DNA of 64,000 nt from the NCBI GenBank assembly GCA_000719025.1, contig JODP01000001.1, positions 806,001 through 870,000 on the forward strand, read 5' to 3'. The position numbers and the translations under genes are program-made. This document shows, piece by piece, positions 1 through 8,392 of the stretch. Origin of the DNA: Kineosporia aurantiaca JCM 3230. Lineage in GTDB: Bacteria > Actinomycetota > Actinomycetes > Actinomycetales > Kineosporiaceae. Each line of letters opens with the position of its first letter. Position 1 is the stretch's first letter. The notes under the pieces are model-generated. The model did no database searches, had not been told where the DNA came from, and was given only the letters and a program-made list of their open reading frames with translations.

Positions 1-129
1 CACACTGTGCCCGGCGTTAGGTCATGGTCAAGGTATGGCGTCGTTTCGGTGTGGTTAATCTAGCCAATACAGGTAAGCCCGTCTTGTCCCTCCTCACCCA
101 ACCGGGTCCCCGGGACCCTCGGGTAATCG

Positions 130-1839
130 TTAAGCGGACTGTTCTTCCTGCTGCTCGGCGGCCATCCGGTGCCGGTAGAACGTTGTCGGCCCGGCCGCCA
201 GGGACGTGTTGCCGCGGATCAGGTCGGCGGCCTTCTCGGCCAGCATGATGACCGGCGCGTAGATGTTTCCGTTGGTCACGTACGGCATCGCCGAGGCGTC
301 CGCGACCCGCAGCCCGGGCACCCCGTGCACGCCCATCGTCAGCGGGTCCACCACCGACAGCGGATCGGTACCCATCCGCGCGGTGCAGGACGGGTGGTAG
401 GCGGTCTCCGCGTCCCGGGCGACCCAGTCCAGGATCTCCTCGTCGGTGCGCACCTGCGGCCCCGGGCTGATCTCCCCGTCGTCGTAGGCCGCGAAGGCGG
501 GCTGGGAGAGGATCTCCCGGGCCACCTGGACCGCCTCGACCCACTCCCGCCGGTCCTGGTCGGTGCTGAGGTAGTTGAAGGTCATCGCGGGGGCCCGGCG
601 CGGGTCGGCGCTGGTGATCCGCACCGAGCCGCGGGCGTCGGAGTACATCGGGCCGATGTGGACCTGGTACCCGTGGGTCGCGGCCGGGGCGGTGCCGTCG
701 TAGCGCACGGCCACCGGCAGGAAGTGGAACATCAGGTTGGGGTAGTCCACGTCGTCGTTGCTGCGGACGAAGCCGCCGCCCTCGAAGTGGTTGGTGGCGG
801 CCGGCCCGGTCTTGCGCAGCAGCCACTCCAGGCCGATCGCCGGGCGCCGGTGGAGCTTGAGCGACGGGTTCAGGGAGACCGGCTGCCGGCAGGCGTGCTG
901 CACGTAGACCTCGAGGTGGTCCTGCAGGTTCTCGCCCACCCCGGGCCGGTCGGCGACCACGTCGATGCCCAGGCCGCGCAGGTGCTGGGCGTTCCCGATA
1001 CCGGAGAGCTGGAGCAGCTGGGGGGTGTTGATCGCGCCGCCCGCCAGCACCACCTCGCCCGCCTCGACCCGCTGGGGCCCGCTGCCGATCCGGCCCAGCG
1101 GCCCGCCGAACGGAAGTGAGCGGGTGTACTCGACCCCGGTCGCGCGTCCATTGCTGAACAACACCCGGTGGACCAGGGAAAGCGTCCTTACCGTAAGGTT
1201 TTTGCGCTCTTTCAGCACCGGATGGAGGTAGGCCCGGGCCGCCGACAGCCGCCGGCCGTTCCGGATCGTCCGATCGAAACGGTTGAAACCTTCCTGCTGG
1301 TAACCGTTCACGTCCTCGGTGAGCGGATAGCCGGCCTGCTGGACCGCCTCGAAGAAGGCGCCGAACAGCGGGTTGGTGGCCGGGCCGCGTTCCAGTTCCA
1401 GCGGGCCCTCACCGCCGCGCCACTCGTCCGCGCCGGTCAGGCAGTTCTCCATCTTCTTGAAGTAGGGCAGGCAATGCGCGTAGTCCCACTCCGACATCCC
1501 CGGGTCGGCCGCCCAGCGCTCGAAGTCCATCGGGTTACCGCGCTGGAAAATCATCCCGTTGATGCTGGAGGAGCCGCCCAGCACCTTGCCCCGGCCGTGC
1601 GCGATCCGGCGCCCGTGCATGAAGGGTTCCGGCTCGCTGCGGTACCGCCAGTCGTACAGCGGGTTGCCGATCACCATGGTCAGCGCCGCGGGCATGTGGA
1701 TCAGCAGGTCCCAGGCGAAGTCGGCGCGACCTGCCTCGAGGACCAGGACGGAGGTGCCGGGGTCTTCACTCAGCCGGTTGGCGAGCACGCAGCCCGCCGA
1801 ACCGCCGCCGACGATGACGTAGTCGTACCGCTCGGTCAT
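130..1839 (-). CDS. betA: Choline dehydrogenase-like GMC oxidoreductase
   Basis: Predicted FAD-dependent glucose-methanol-choline family alcohol dehydrogenase, 569 residues, the usual length for BetA. The N-terminus carries the dinucleotide-binding signature VGGGSAGCVLANRLSE (residues about 9-24). The GMC signature around GGSSSINGM follows, and the C-terminal catalytic pair is visible as YHPSCTARMG (His) and YVTNGNIYAP (Asn). I start at the ATG at 1839 rather than further upstream because TCAGGAGGAG sits just ahead of it. It is divergent from an aldehyde dehydrogenase and lies near betaine-demethylation and sarcosine-oxidase genes, which supports oxidation of choline to betaine aldehyde. Related GMC enzymes oxidise other alcohols, so the substrate is inferred from context. 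Confidence 0.85.
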   Translation of the reverse strand: MTERYDYVIVGGGSAGCVLANRLSEDPGTSVLVLEAGRADFAWDLLIHMPAALTMVIGNPLYDWRYRSEPEPFMHGRRIAHGRGKVLGGSSSINGMIFQRGNPMDFERWAADPGMSEWDYAHCLPYFKKMENCLTGADEWRGGEGPLELERGPATNPLFGAFFEAVQQAGYPLTEDVNGYQQEGFNRFDRTIRNGRRLSAARAYLHPVLKERKNLTVRTLSLVHRVLFSNGRATGVEYTRSLPFGGPLGRIGSGPQRVEAGEVVLAGGAINTPQLLQLSGIGNAQHLRGLGIDVVADRPGVGENLQDHLEVYVQHACRQPVSLNPSLKLHRRPAIGLEWLLRKTGPAATNHFEGGGFVRSNDDVDYPNLMFHFLPVAVRYDGTAPAATHGYQVHIGPMYSDARGSVRITSADPRRAPAMTFNYLSTDQDRREWVEAVQVAREILSQPAFAAYDDGEISPGPQVRTDEEILDWVARDAETAYHPSCTARMGTDPLSVVDPLTMGVHGVPGLRVADASAMPYVTNGNIYAPVIMLAEKAADLIRGNTSLAAGPTTFYRHRMAAEQQEEQSA

Positions 1840-1957
1840 GCTGCTCCTCCTGATGCCCAGAGGCGAGGAATTCCGCCTACCATCGTTGCGTCCTGCGCAC
1901 CGAGTTCCAGACAATGCAACGGGCACAGTGAATCATCACGATTGGTGAGGGGTCTAG
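1840..1957. promoter_or_regulatory. Divergent betA/betB promoter region
   Basis: This is the 118-bp gap between the divergent dehydrogenase genes and must hold both promoters. Two short inverted repeats are visible: CGTTGC (1884-1889) with GCAACG (1916-1921), and AATC-ATCAC-GATT (1931-1943) just ahead of the betB ribosome-binding site. Either could be a regulator site, for example for the BetI-like TetR protein at 18.5-19.2 kb. That link is only inferred. Confidence 0.4.
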
Positions 1958-3493
1958 ATGTCTTCCGCGACTCATCAGCTCGCAGTCGATCCCGAAGGCA
2001 CGCCCACGACGGGCGGGACGCTCTTCGTCGACGGCGAGTGGCGTAAGGGCGCCGCTCAGCGGCCGGTGCTGAATCCCGCTGACGCAAGCGAGATTTGCCG
2101 GGTCGACGAGGCCTCGGCCGAGGACGCGGCAGAGGCCGTGGCCGCCGCCCGGGCCGCCTTCGAGGCTGGGGTATGGACGTCGAAATCCCTCGCCGAACGC
2201 AGCGCGGTTCTACACCGGGTCGCCGACCTGCTTCAGGAGAACCGCTCGCAGATCGCCCGGATCGAGACTCTTGACACCGGAAAGACGTTGCGCGAGAGCG
2301 AGATAGATGTCGATGACGTAACGGCGGTGTTTCGGTACTACGCCGCTCTGGCGCTCGGCGATCCCGGAAGGCTGGTCGACGCGGGCGATCCCGCGGTGGT
2401 GAGCCGAGTGGTCTACGAACCGGTCGGAGTCTGCGCGCTGATCGGCCCGTGGAACTATCCGCTGCTGCAGATCTCCTGGAAGATCGCCCCGGCGCTGGCG
2501 GCCGGCTGTACCGCCGTGCTCAAGCCCAGTGAGGTCACCCCGCTCACCACCATCGTCCTGGTCGGCCTGCTGGCCCGGGCCGGGGTCCCGGCCGGCGTGG
2601 TCAACCTGGTGCTCGGGTCGGGGGCGGTCGCCGGGGCGGCGCTGGTGGAGAGTGAGGACGTCGATCTGGTCTCGTTCACGGGTGGGCTGAACACCGGGCG
2701 GACGATCATGCGCAGTGCTGCCGCCACGGTCAAGAAGGTGGCGCTGGAGCTGGGCGGCAAAAACCCGAACATCGTGTTCGCCGACGCCGATCGGGACGCG
2801 GCCATCGACACCGCTCTGACCGCCGTCTTCCTGCACGCCGGGCAGGTCTGCTCAGCCGGGACCAGGCTGCTGCTGGAGGACTCGATCCACGACGAGTTCG
2901 TCGCCGAGCTGGTGCGCCGGGCCGAGCTGATCCGGATCGGGGCCGGCCTGAACCCCGACACCGAGATGCCGCCGCTGGTGTCCGCCGAGCATCTGGCCAA
3001 GGTGGAGGAGTACGTGCGGGTCGGGGTCGCCGAAGGGGCCCGGCTGCTCACCGGCGGTTCCCGGGTGGCCGAGGACCAGGCGGGCTACTTCTACCGTCCG
3101 ACGATTTTCGTGGACTGCCATCGGGAGATGCGGATCGTACAGGAGGAGACGTTCGGGCCGATCGTCACGGTCGAGCGGTTCACCACCGAGGACGAGGCGG
3201 TCCGGCTCGGCAACGACACCCGGTACGGGCTGGCCGGCGGGGTGTGGACGAGCGACCGGGCGCGGGCCCAGCGCGTGGCCGCCCACCTGCGGCACGGCAC
3301 GGTCTGGATCAACGACTTCGGCCCCTACCTGCCGCAGGCCGAGTGGGGCGGCTTCAAGCTCTCCGGCACCGGGCGCGAACTCGGCCCCTCCGGCCTGGCC
3401 GAGTACCGGGAGGCCAAGCACGTGTACGAGAACACCGCCCCGCAGGCCGCGTTCTGGTTCTCCTCAGGGGTCGTGCAACAGGGTGGAAGCTGA
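1958..3493 (+). CDS. betB: Betaine-aldehyde dehydrogenase (ALDH family)
   Basis: NAD(P)-dependent aldehyde dehydrogenase of 511 residues. Visible family motifs are PWNYPLLQISWK and KPSEVTPLT (cofactor cleft), FTGGLNTGR, ELGGKNPNIVF with the general-base Glu, GQVCSAGTRLLL with the catalytic Cys, and EETFGPIVTV near the C-terminus. The ATG at 1958 follows GTGAGGGG. Its divergent neighbour is a choline-dehydrogenase-like enzyme, so the expected reaction is betaine aldehyde to glycine betaine. The ALDH assignment is certain. The substrate is inferred from the cluster, since ALDH family members cannot be told apart reliably by motif alone. Confidence 0.88.
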   Translation: MSSATHQLAVDPEGTPTTGGTLFVDGEWRKGAAQRPVLNPADASEICRVDEASAEDAAEAVAAARAAFEAGVWTSKSLAERSAVLHRVADLLQENRSQIARIETLDTGKTLRESEIDVDDVTAVFRYYAALALGDPGRLVDAGDPAVVSRVVYEPVGVCALIGPWNYPLLQISWKIAPALAAGCTAVLKPSEVTPLTTIVLVGLLARAGVPAGVVNLVLGSGAVAGAALVESEDVDLVSFTGGLNTGRTIMRSAAATVKKVALELGGKNPNIVFADADRDAAIDTALTAVFLHAGQVCSAGTRLLLEDSIHDEFVAELVRRAELIRIGAGLNPDTEMPPLVSAEHLAKVEEYVRVGVAEGARLLTGGSRVAEDQAGYFYRPTIFVDCHREMRIVQEETFGPIVTVERFTTEDEAVRLGNDTRYGLAGGVWTSDRARAQRVAAHLRHGTVWINDFGPYLPQAEWGGFKLSGTGRELGPSGLAEYREAKHVYENTAPQAAFWFSSGVVQQGGS

Positions 3494-3589
3494 CCGCGTC
3501 CGCTGTTGGAGATCGCGGTTGAGCTGCTAGCTTCGCTTGCCCCTGATCCCATAGCACGCCCCCCTATGTCTCACCCCAGGAGAAGCAGC

Positions 3590-4540
3590 GTGTCGTTCCA
3601 AGACGCCGTGCAGACGGTGCTCACCAAGAAGTACATGGACTTCAGCGGCCGGGCGCGGCGGTCGGAGTACTGGTGGTTCGCGCTCTTCTCGTTCCTTGTC
3701 GAGTTCGTCGTCGGGATCGTCGACATCGCTCTGGGTACCCCGGTCCTCGGGCTCCTGGTCGGACTGGCCCTTCTGCTGCCGGGCCTGGGGGTCGCGGTCC
3801 GGCGGTTGCACGACACCGACCGGGACTGGTGGTGGGTGCTGCTCTTCATGGTCCCGTGGGTTCTCTCCTACGCGGTCCGGGCGTTCAGCCTGCTCGCGCT
3901 GGTCGGCGGGATCGTGCTGCTGGTTTTCCTGGTCCGGGACAGCCAGCCGGGTAGCAACCGCTTCGGCCCGAACCCGAAGGGAGACGCCGGTGTGGGCGGC
4001 GGCTACGGACAGGCTGGTTACGGAGAGCAGGGCTACGGACAGCAGCCGGGCTACGGACAGCCGGATCAGTACGGCAACCAGGGCCAGTACGGCAACCAGG
4101 GGTACGGACAGCAGGGCTACGGACAGCAGGGGTACGGCCAGTCGCCGCAGCAGCCCGGCTACGGGCAGCCGTCCTACGGGCAACCCCCGCAGGACCAGCA
4201 GTACGGCCAGCAGAACCCGCCGCAGTACGGCCAGTCGGGTCAGCAGTACGGCCAGTCGGGTCAGCAGTACGGGCAGCAGGGCTACGGCCAGACTCAGCCG
4301 GGGCACGACCAGACTCAGCCGGGTTACGGCCAGCCGGACCAGTACGGGCAGCAGGGTCAGCCCGGCCAGCAGTACGGCCAGCCCGGCCAGCAGCCCGGCC
4401 AGCAGTACGGCCAGCCCGGCCAGCCCCAGTACGGCCAACCCGGCCAGCCCCAGTACGGCCAGCCGGACCAGCAGCCCGGCCAGTACGGCCAGCCCCCTCA
4501 GCAGCCCGGCCACGATCAGGGCAACCACGACGGGCGCTGA
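3590..4540 (+). CDS. DUF805 membrane protein with Gly/Tyr/Gln-rich tail
   Basis: The N-terminal ~125 residues are a DUF805 domain with three or four membrane segments and the family hallmarks FSGRARRSEYWWF, RRLHDTDRDWWW and GSNRFGPNPKG. From about residue 130 to 316 the protein is almost entirely Gly, Gln, Tyr and Pro, in short GYGQQ / QYGQ / QPGQ repeats, resembling a prion-like low-complexity domain exposed to the cytoplasm. I chose the GTG at 3590 (start MSFQDAVQ) because AGGAGAAG lies 5 nt before it. An ATG at 3566 in the same frame is possible. DUF805 has no established biochemical role, and I assign none. A strong hairpin follows the stop. Confidence 0.85.
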   Translation: MSFQDAVQTVLTKKYMDFSGRARRSEYWWFALFSFLVEFVVGIVDIALGTPVLGLLVGLALLLPGLGVAVRRLHDTDRDWWWVLLFMVPWVLSYAVRAFSLLALVGGIVLLVFLVRDSQPGSNRFGPNPKGDAGVGGGYGQAGYGEQGYGQQPGYGQPDQYGNQGQYGNQGYGQQGYGQQGYGQSPQQPGYGQPSYGQPPQDQQYGQQNPPQYGQSGQQYGQSGQQYGQQGYGQTQPGHDQTQPGYGQPDQYGQQGQPGQQYGQPGQQPGQQYGQPGQPQYGQPGQPQYGQPDQQPGQYGQPPQQPGHDQGNHDGR

Positions 4541-4549
4541 AACTTCTTA

Positions 4550-4581
4550 GGTGCGCCGTTCCCCCGGGGGAGCGGCGCACC
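4550..4581 (+). terminator. Rho-independent-like hairpin after DUF805 gene
   Basis: A perfect inverted repeat with stem GGTGCGCCG.../...CGGCGCACC begins 9 nt after the DUF805 stop. A short T-run (CCGTTTTG) follows. It has the GC-rich, weakly T-tailed look of many actinobacterial terminators. The same stem sequence recurs at 4696-4728. Confidence 0.75.
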
Positions 4582-4695
4582 GCCGTTTTGCCGCCCGGGC
4601 CACCCGACCCCTCTCCACCGCCGAGCGCGACGGCGGACGTCAACCATTCGACCCAGGAAGAGAACGATCCGTGCTCGTCGGAGTCCAGCCTGACG

Positions 4696-4728
4696 GGTGC
4701 GCCGCTCCACCTCGCGGGGCGGCGCACC
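4696..4728 (-). terminator. Hairpin after the IclR gene (same stem as 4550-4581)
   Basis: Inverted repeat GGTGCGCCGC.../...GCGGCGCACC lies 25 nt beyond the stop of the minus-strand IclR gene. There is no U-run on the minus strand. Its stem copies that of the hairpin at 4550-4581, so the two may have arisen by duplication or could pair with each other. Confidence 0.55.
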
Positions 4729-4753
4729 ACCTTTGCGAAGAACTGCAGGCCGC

Positions 4754-5539
4754 TTACTCGGCGAAGTGGCCCATCCGCGCGCTGATCTCGGCCGCTCCCT
4801 CGAGCAACTGCTCCGCCACCGTCTCGAACGAATCCGGGGTAAGGCGATAAGAGGGACCGGAAACGCTGACCGCGGCCACGACTCGCCCCGCACCGTCGCG
4901 GATCGGACCACTCACCGCGGTGAGCCCGATTTCCAGTTCCTCGTCGGTGGAGGCCCAACCCCGGCCTGCTACCTCGGCCAGTTCCCGCAGCAGCAGATCT
5001 GGATCCGTGTGGGTGCGCTCGGTCAGGGCCTCGAGGGGCGCCGTCAGGACGTTCTTGCGCAGCGTCTCGTCGGCGAAGGCGAGCAGCACCTTGCCGCTCG
5101 AGGTGGCGTGCAGCGGGGTACGGCGACCGATCCAGTTCCGCGTCATGACGGAGGAGTTGCCGTACTCCTGCAGCACGTTGACGGCCGCTCCGTCTTCCAG
5201 GATGGCGATGTTGACCGTCTCGCCAAGATCGTGGGCCAGGCGTTCGCAGACCTCTCGGCCCTCGCGGCTCACCTCCAGGCGGCCGGTGGTGGCCGCGGCC
5301 AGCCGGAGGATGCCCAGACCGAGCCGGTACTTGCCGCGGTCGCCGATCTGCTGCACCAGGTCGCGCCGTTCCAGCGCCGTCACCAGCCGGAACGCCGTGG
5401 ACTTGTGCACCGCCAGTTCCGCGGCCAGCTCGGTCACCCCGAGCTCACCGTGCCGGGCCAGCAGGTCCAGCACCAGCAGGGCGCGGTCGACGGACTGCAC
5501 CTGTGAGGCGTCGCCTGCGGCGCGTGGCGTCTCCCCCAT
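4754..5539 (-). CDS. IclR-family transcriptional regulator
   Basis: A 261-residue regulator. The winged helix-turn-helix spans about residues 15-75 (SVDRALLVLDLLARHGELGV, then ELAAELAVHKSTAFRLVTALE). It is followed by the IclR effector-binding domain with the typical HATSSGKVLLAF and DEELEIGLTAVSGPIRD segments. The start is the ATG at 5539; GGTGGGGAG precedes it. It is divergent from the Rieske ferredoxin/reductase/oxygenase genes, and a symmetric operator (5608-5645) lies between them. It therefore probably controls the demethylase operon in response to its substrate or a breakdown product. Confidence 0.9.
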   Translation of the reverse strand: MGETPRAAGDASQVQSVDRALLVLDLLARHGELGVTELAAELAVHKSTAFRLVTALERRDLVQQIGDRGKYRLGLGILRLAAATTGRLEVSREGREVCERLAHDLGETVNIAILEDGAAVNVLQEYGNSSVMTRNWIGRRTPLHATSSGKVLLAFADETLRKNVLTAPLEALTERTHTDPDLLLRELAEVAGRGWASTDEELEIGLTAVSGPIRDGAGRVVAAVSVSGPSYRLTPDSFETVAEQLLEGAAEISARMGHFAE

Positions 5540-5607
5540 GGATGAAACCTTAGCTCCCCACCGGTAACCCCGAATGTCTTGACGCATCCCGGGGCCGGGC
5601 CGCACGC

Positions 5608-5645
5608 TGTTGCTCATTGCACTTCGCGTTGTGCAAGGCGCAACA
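5608..5645. promoter_or_regulatory. Nested palindromic operator, probable IclR site
   Basis: Two inverted repeats share one centre (between 5626 and 5627): the outer pair TGTTGC (5608-5613) and GCAACA (5640-5645), and the inner pair TTGCAC (5617-5622) and GTGCAA (5631-5636). The site lies between the divergent IclR gene and the ferredoxin start, 29 nt upstream of the latter. Position and symmetry make it the best candidate for the IclR operator. Confidence 0.65.
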
Positions 5646-5673
5646 ATCCCTTTTTCTGGAGAAGAGGCCTGCC

Positions 5674-6006
5674 GTGATCCGGGTCTGTTCGGTCGGGGAG
5701 ATCCCCGAGGGTGAGGCGGTCCGGGTGGATCCGGGGCCGGACGGGGTGCCGGTGGCGGTGTTCCACGTCGGTGGCGCGTACTACGCCCTGGACGACACCT
5801 GCACCCACCAGGACGCGTCACTGACCGATGGTTACGTCGAGGAGGAGGACTGCGCGGTCGAGTGTCCGCTGCACGCCTCCTGCTTCGACCTGCGCACCGG
5901 GGAACCCAGCGGTCCGCCCGCCCGGACGCCGGTGCGCACTCACGCGGTGGTCGTCGAGGATGGGGCCGTGTACGTGCGGCTCCAGTCCGCCGACGCCATT
6001 GTCTGA
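5674..6006 (+). CDS. Rieske [2Fe-2S] ferredoxin of a dioxygenase-type system
   Basis: A small 110-residue Rieske protein. The cluster ligands are visible as CTH (residues about 41-43) and CPLH about 20 residues later. It would carry electrons from the reductase encoded next to the terminal oxygenase encoded after that. The GTG at 5674 is chosen because GGAGAAGAGG sits 6 nt upstream; the ORF continues further 5' without a ribosome-binding site. It is the first gene of a tight three-gene unit (12-nt and 20-nt gaps). No signal or membrane segment is visible, so it is cytoplasmic. Confidence 0.9.
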   Translation: MIRVCSVGEIPEGEAVRVDPGPDGVPVAVFHVGGAYYALDDTCTHQDASLTDGYVEEEDCAVECPLHASCFDLRTGEPSGPPARTPVRTHAVVVEDGAVYVRLQSADAIV

Positions 6007-6018
6007 GATGGAGGACGC

Positions 6019-7236
6019 ATGAATGTGGTCGCGGTGGTGGGGACCGGCCTGGCCGGTCTGTCGTCCGCCCGGGCGCTGCGCGAGCTCGGGTTCACCGGGC
6101 GGATCGTGCTGATCGGTGAGGAGAAGCACGAGCCCTACGACCGCCCTCCGCTGTCGAAGGCGTTCCTGTCCAACGACTGGGACCATTCGAAGATCGCCCT
6201 CGGCCTGCCGACGGACGCCGGGCTCGACCTCGACTGGCAGCTCGGCCGGCGGGCCATCGGGCTACGGCCGGACCAGGAGGGCTGGATCGTCGAACTCGCC
6301 GGTGGCGAGGACGTCCGGGCGGACGGGGTGGTGATCGCGACCGGCTCCAGGGCGCGGAAGCTACCGTCGACCGGTGATTCTCAGCTGGACGGCGTCTTCA
6401 CCCTGCGGACGCTGGAGGACGCGCTCGGCCTGCGCGGCCACCTGGACGCCGGCGCTCAGCTGGTGATCGTCGGCGGCGGCTTCGTCGGCGCCGAGATTGC
6501 CTCCACCGCAGTCAGTATCGACCTCGGAATCAAGGTCACCCTGGTTGAGCTCGCCCCGGCTCTGCTGGCCGGCCCGCTCGGAGTCGAGGTCGGGGCGGCC
6601 ATGGCGGCCCGGCATGCCTCCCACGGCGTTGAGGTGATCACCGGGGTGGGCGTCACGGCGCTGGTACCGGATCCGGGCGGCCCGGGCCGGGTCGGTGGGG
6701 TGCTCCTGGCCGACGGTCGCGAGATCCCGGCCGACGTGGTCGTGGTCGGCATCGGCTCCGAGCCCAACACCGAGTGGCTCGAAGGCAGTGGCCTGGTCGG
6801 GGCCGGTCCGAACGGCAGCCTGAGCGGCGGGGTGCTGACCGACGAGCACGGCCGCACCGCGTTGCCCGGTGTGGTCGCGACCGGCGACTGCACCGCGGTC
6901 CACCACCCGTTCGCGGGCCGGGTTCTGCGTCAGGAGCACTGGACGCACGCCGCGCAGCATCCGACCCAGGCGGTGGCGGCCCTGCTCGGCGTCCCGGCGC
7001 CGGCCGTACCCCCGGCCCTGCGGGTGCCCTACGTCTGGTCCGAGCAGTACGGCCAGAACTTCCAGTTCGCCGGGCATCACCAGCCCGGCGACGTGACCGA
7101 GGTGGTGGACGGTGACCTGGCCGGCCCTGCCTTCACCGTGGTCTACCGGCGCAACGGCGAGCCGGTGGGGGTGTTCGGGGTGGGCCAGCCCAAGGTGTTC
7201 GGCCGGTGGCGACGGGAACTCGCCAAGCTTCTGTGA
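6019..7236 (+). CDS. FAD-dependent ferredoxin reductase
   Basis: A 405-residue pyridine-nucleotide-disulfide-type reductase. The FAD-binding motif is at the N-terminus (VAVVGTGLAGLSSARALREL), the NAD(P) motif VIVGGGFVGAEIAS is at about residues 150-163, and GVVATGDCTAV (second FAD contact) is near residue 290. The C-terminal reductase domain resembles BphA4-type enzymes. The ATG follows GGAGGACGC. Placed between a Rieske ferredoxin and a Rieske oxygenase, it should pass electrons from NAD(P)H to the ferredoxin. This differs from the classical GbcB partner, which fuses the reductase and ferredoxin functions. Confidence 0.92.
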   Translation: MNVVAVVGTGLAGLSSARALRELGFTGRIVLIGEEKHEPYDRPPLSKAFLSNDWDHSKIALGLPTDAGLDLDWQLGRRAIGLRPDQEGWIVELAGGEDVRADGVVIATGSRARKLPSTGDSQLDGVFTLRTLEDALGLRGHLDAGAQLVIVGGGFVGAEIASTAVSIDLGIKVTLVELAPALLAGPLGVEVGAAMAARHASHGVEVITGVGVTALVPDPGGPGRVGGVLLADGREIPADVVVVGIGSEPNTEWLEGSGLVGAGPNGSLSGGVLTDEHGRTALPGVVATGDCTAVHHPFAGRVLRQEHWTHAAQHPTQAVAALLGVPAPAVPPALRVPYVWSEQYGQNFQFAGHHQPGDVTEVVDGDLAGPAFTVVYRRNGEPVGVFGVGQPKVFGRWRRELAKLL

Positions 7237-7256
7237 TCCGTTGATTGGAGCTCGAC

Positions 7257-8378
7257 ATGACCAGTGTCAGTCTTCCGCCGAGCCTCGTGGCAACGCTGCC
7301 CGGGAGCATTTACGCCGACCCTGCGGTGTTCGCCCGTGAGCAGGAACTGATCTTCGAGCGGATGTGGTTCGCGGTCGCCCGTTCCAGCGAGCTCGCCTCC
7401 CCCGGCGCCTTCGCCACCAAGCAGGTGGGCCGGGAGAACGTGCTCATCGTCCGGGGTCGCGACCAGCAGGTGCGGGCCTTCCTCAACGTCTGCCGGCACC
7501 GCGGCGCCCGGCTCTGCTCCGACGAATCGGGCCAGCTCCGCCGCAACATCCAGTGCATGTACCACGCCTGGACGTACGGCCTGGACGGCAAGCTGGTGGC
7601 CGCCCCGAACCTGACCAAGATGCAGGACATCGACCGGGACGAGTACGGCCTGCTGCCGGTGCACCTGCGCGAATGGCTCGGCTACGTCTGGGTCTGCCTG
7701 GCCGACGAGCCGCCGCCCTTCGAGACCGACGTGATCGCCGCGGCGGACGAAAGGCTGGGCGGGGAAGGGCTGATCGGTGGCTGGCAGGTGGACGAACTGG
7801 CCGTGGGGCGACGGATCACCTACGACGTGAAGGCCAACTGGAAGCTGATCATCGAGAACTTCATGGAGTGCTACCACTGCGCCACGATCCACCCCGAGCT
7901 GACCGAGATGCTGCCCGAGTTCGCCGGCGGCTACGCGGCCCAGGCGTTCATCGGCCACGGCGCCGAGTTCCGGGAGGACGCGCAGGGTTTCACCATCGAC
8001 GGCAGCGAGGGACTGGACCGCATCCCGGGGGTGGACGACGATCACGACCGCCGCTATTACGCCATCACCATCCGCCCCCAGGTCTTCATCAACTTGGTGC
8101 CGGACCACGTCATCTTCCACCGGATGTACCCGCTCGCGGTGGACCGGACGATCGTCGAGTGCGACTGGCTGTATCTGCCCGGGGTGGTCGAGTCCGGCGC
8201 CGACCTGAGCCGCTCGGTGGAACTGTTCGACCGGGTGAATCGGCAGGACTTCGAGGCCTGCGAGGCCACCCAGCCCGGCATGTCGTCGCGGGCCTACCGG
8301 GCCGGGGGCGTGCTGGTGCCCAGCGAGCACCACATCTCCGAGTTCCACGAGTGGGTGCAGGCCCGGCTCGCGCCCTAG
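7257..8378 (+). CDS. Rieske oxygenase, probable glycine betaine demethylase (GbcA/CntA-like)
   Basis: A 373-residue terminal oxygenase. Rieske ligands are C79, H81, C100 and H103 (CRH ... CMYH). The mononuclear iron site is seen at ENFMECYHCATIH, giving H207 and H212, with a Glu at position 204 where classical ring dioxygenases have a bridging Asp. A Glu at this position is known for the quaternary-ammonium oxygenase CntA, which supports a betaine-type substrate. The ATG at 7257 is preferred over the upstream TTG because GGAG precedes it by 6 nt. With sarcosine oxidase and betaine synthesis genes nearby, betaine to dimethylglycine is most likely. Proline betaine and carnitine are alternatives. 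Confidence 0.85.
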   Translation: MTSVSLPPSLVATLPGSIYADPAVFAREQELIFERMWFAVARSSELASPGAFATKQVGRENVLIVRGRDQQVRAFLNVCRHRGARLCSDESGQLRRNIQCMYHAWTYGLDGKLVAAPNLTKMQDIDRDEYGLLPVHLREWLGYVWVCLADEPPPFETDVIAAADERLGGEGLIGGWQVDELAVGRRITYDVKANWKLIIENFMECYHCATIHPELTEMLPEFAGGYAAQAFIGHGAEFREDAQGFTIDGSEGLDRIPGVDDDHDRRYYAITIRPQVFINLVPDHVIFHRMYPLAVDRTIVECDWLYLPGVVESGADLSRSVELFDRVNRQDFEACEATQPGMSSRAYRAGGVLVPSEHHISEFHEWVQARLAP

Positions 8379-8392
8379 CCCCTCCCCCATCC

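Noticed and set aside
104..118. Terminator for betA (GGGTCCC-C-GGGACCC)
   Set aside because: A 7-bp stem with a 1-nt spacer cannot form a good hairpin and has no T-run. Kept out of the feature list.
3527..4958. Long Leu/Val-rich and Arg/Gly/Thr-rich open frames antisense to the DUF805 tail
   Set aside because: Produced by reading the GYGQ repeat DNA in other frames. They look hydrophobic but have no start context or homology.
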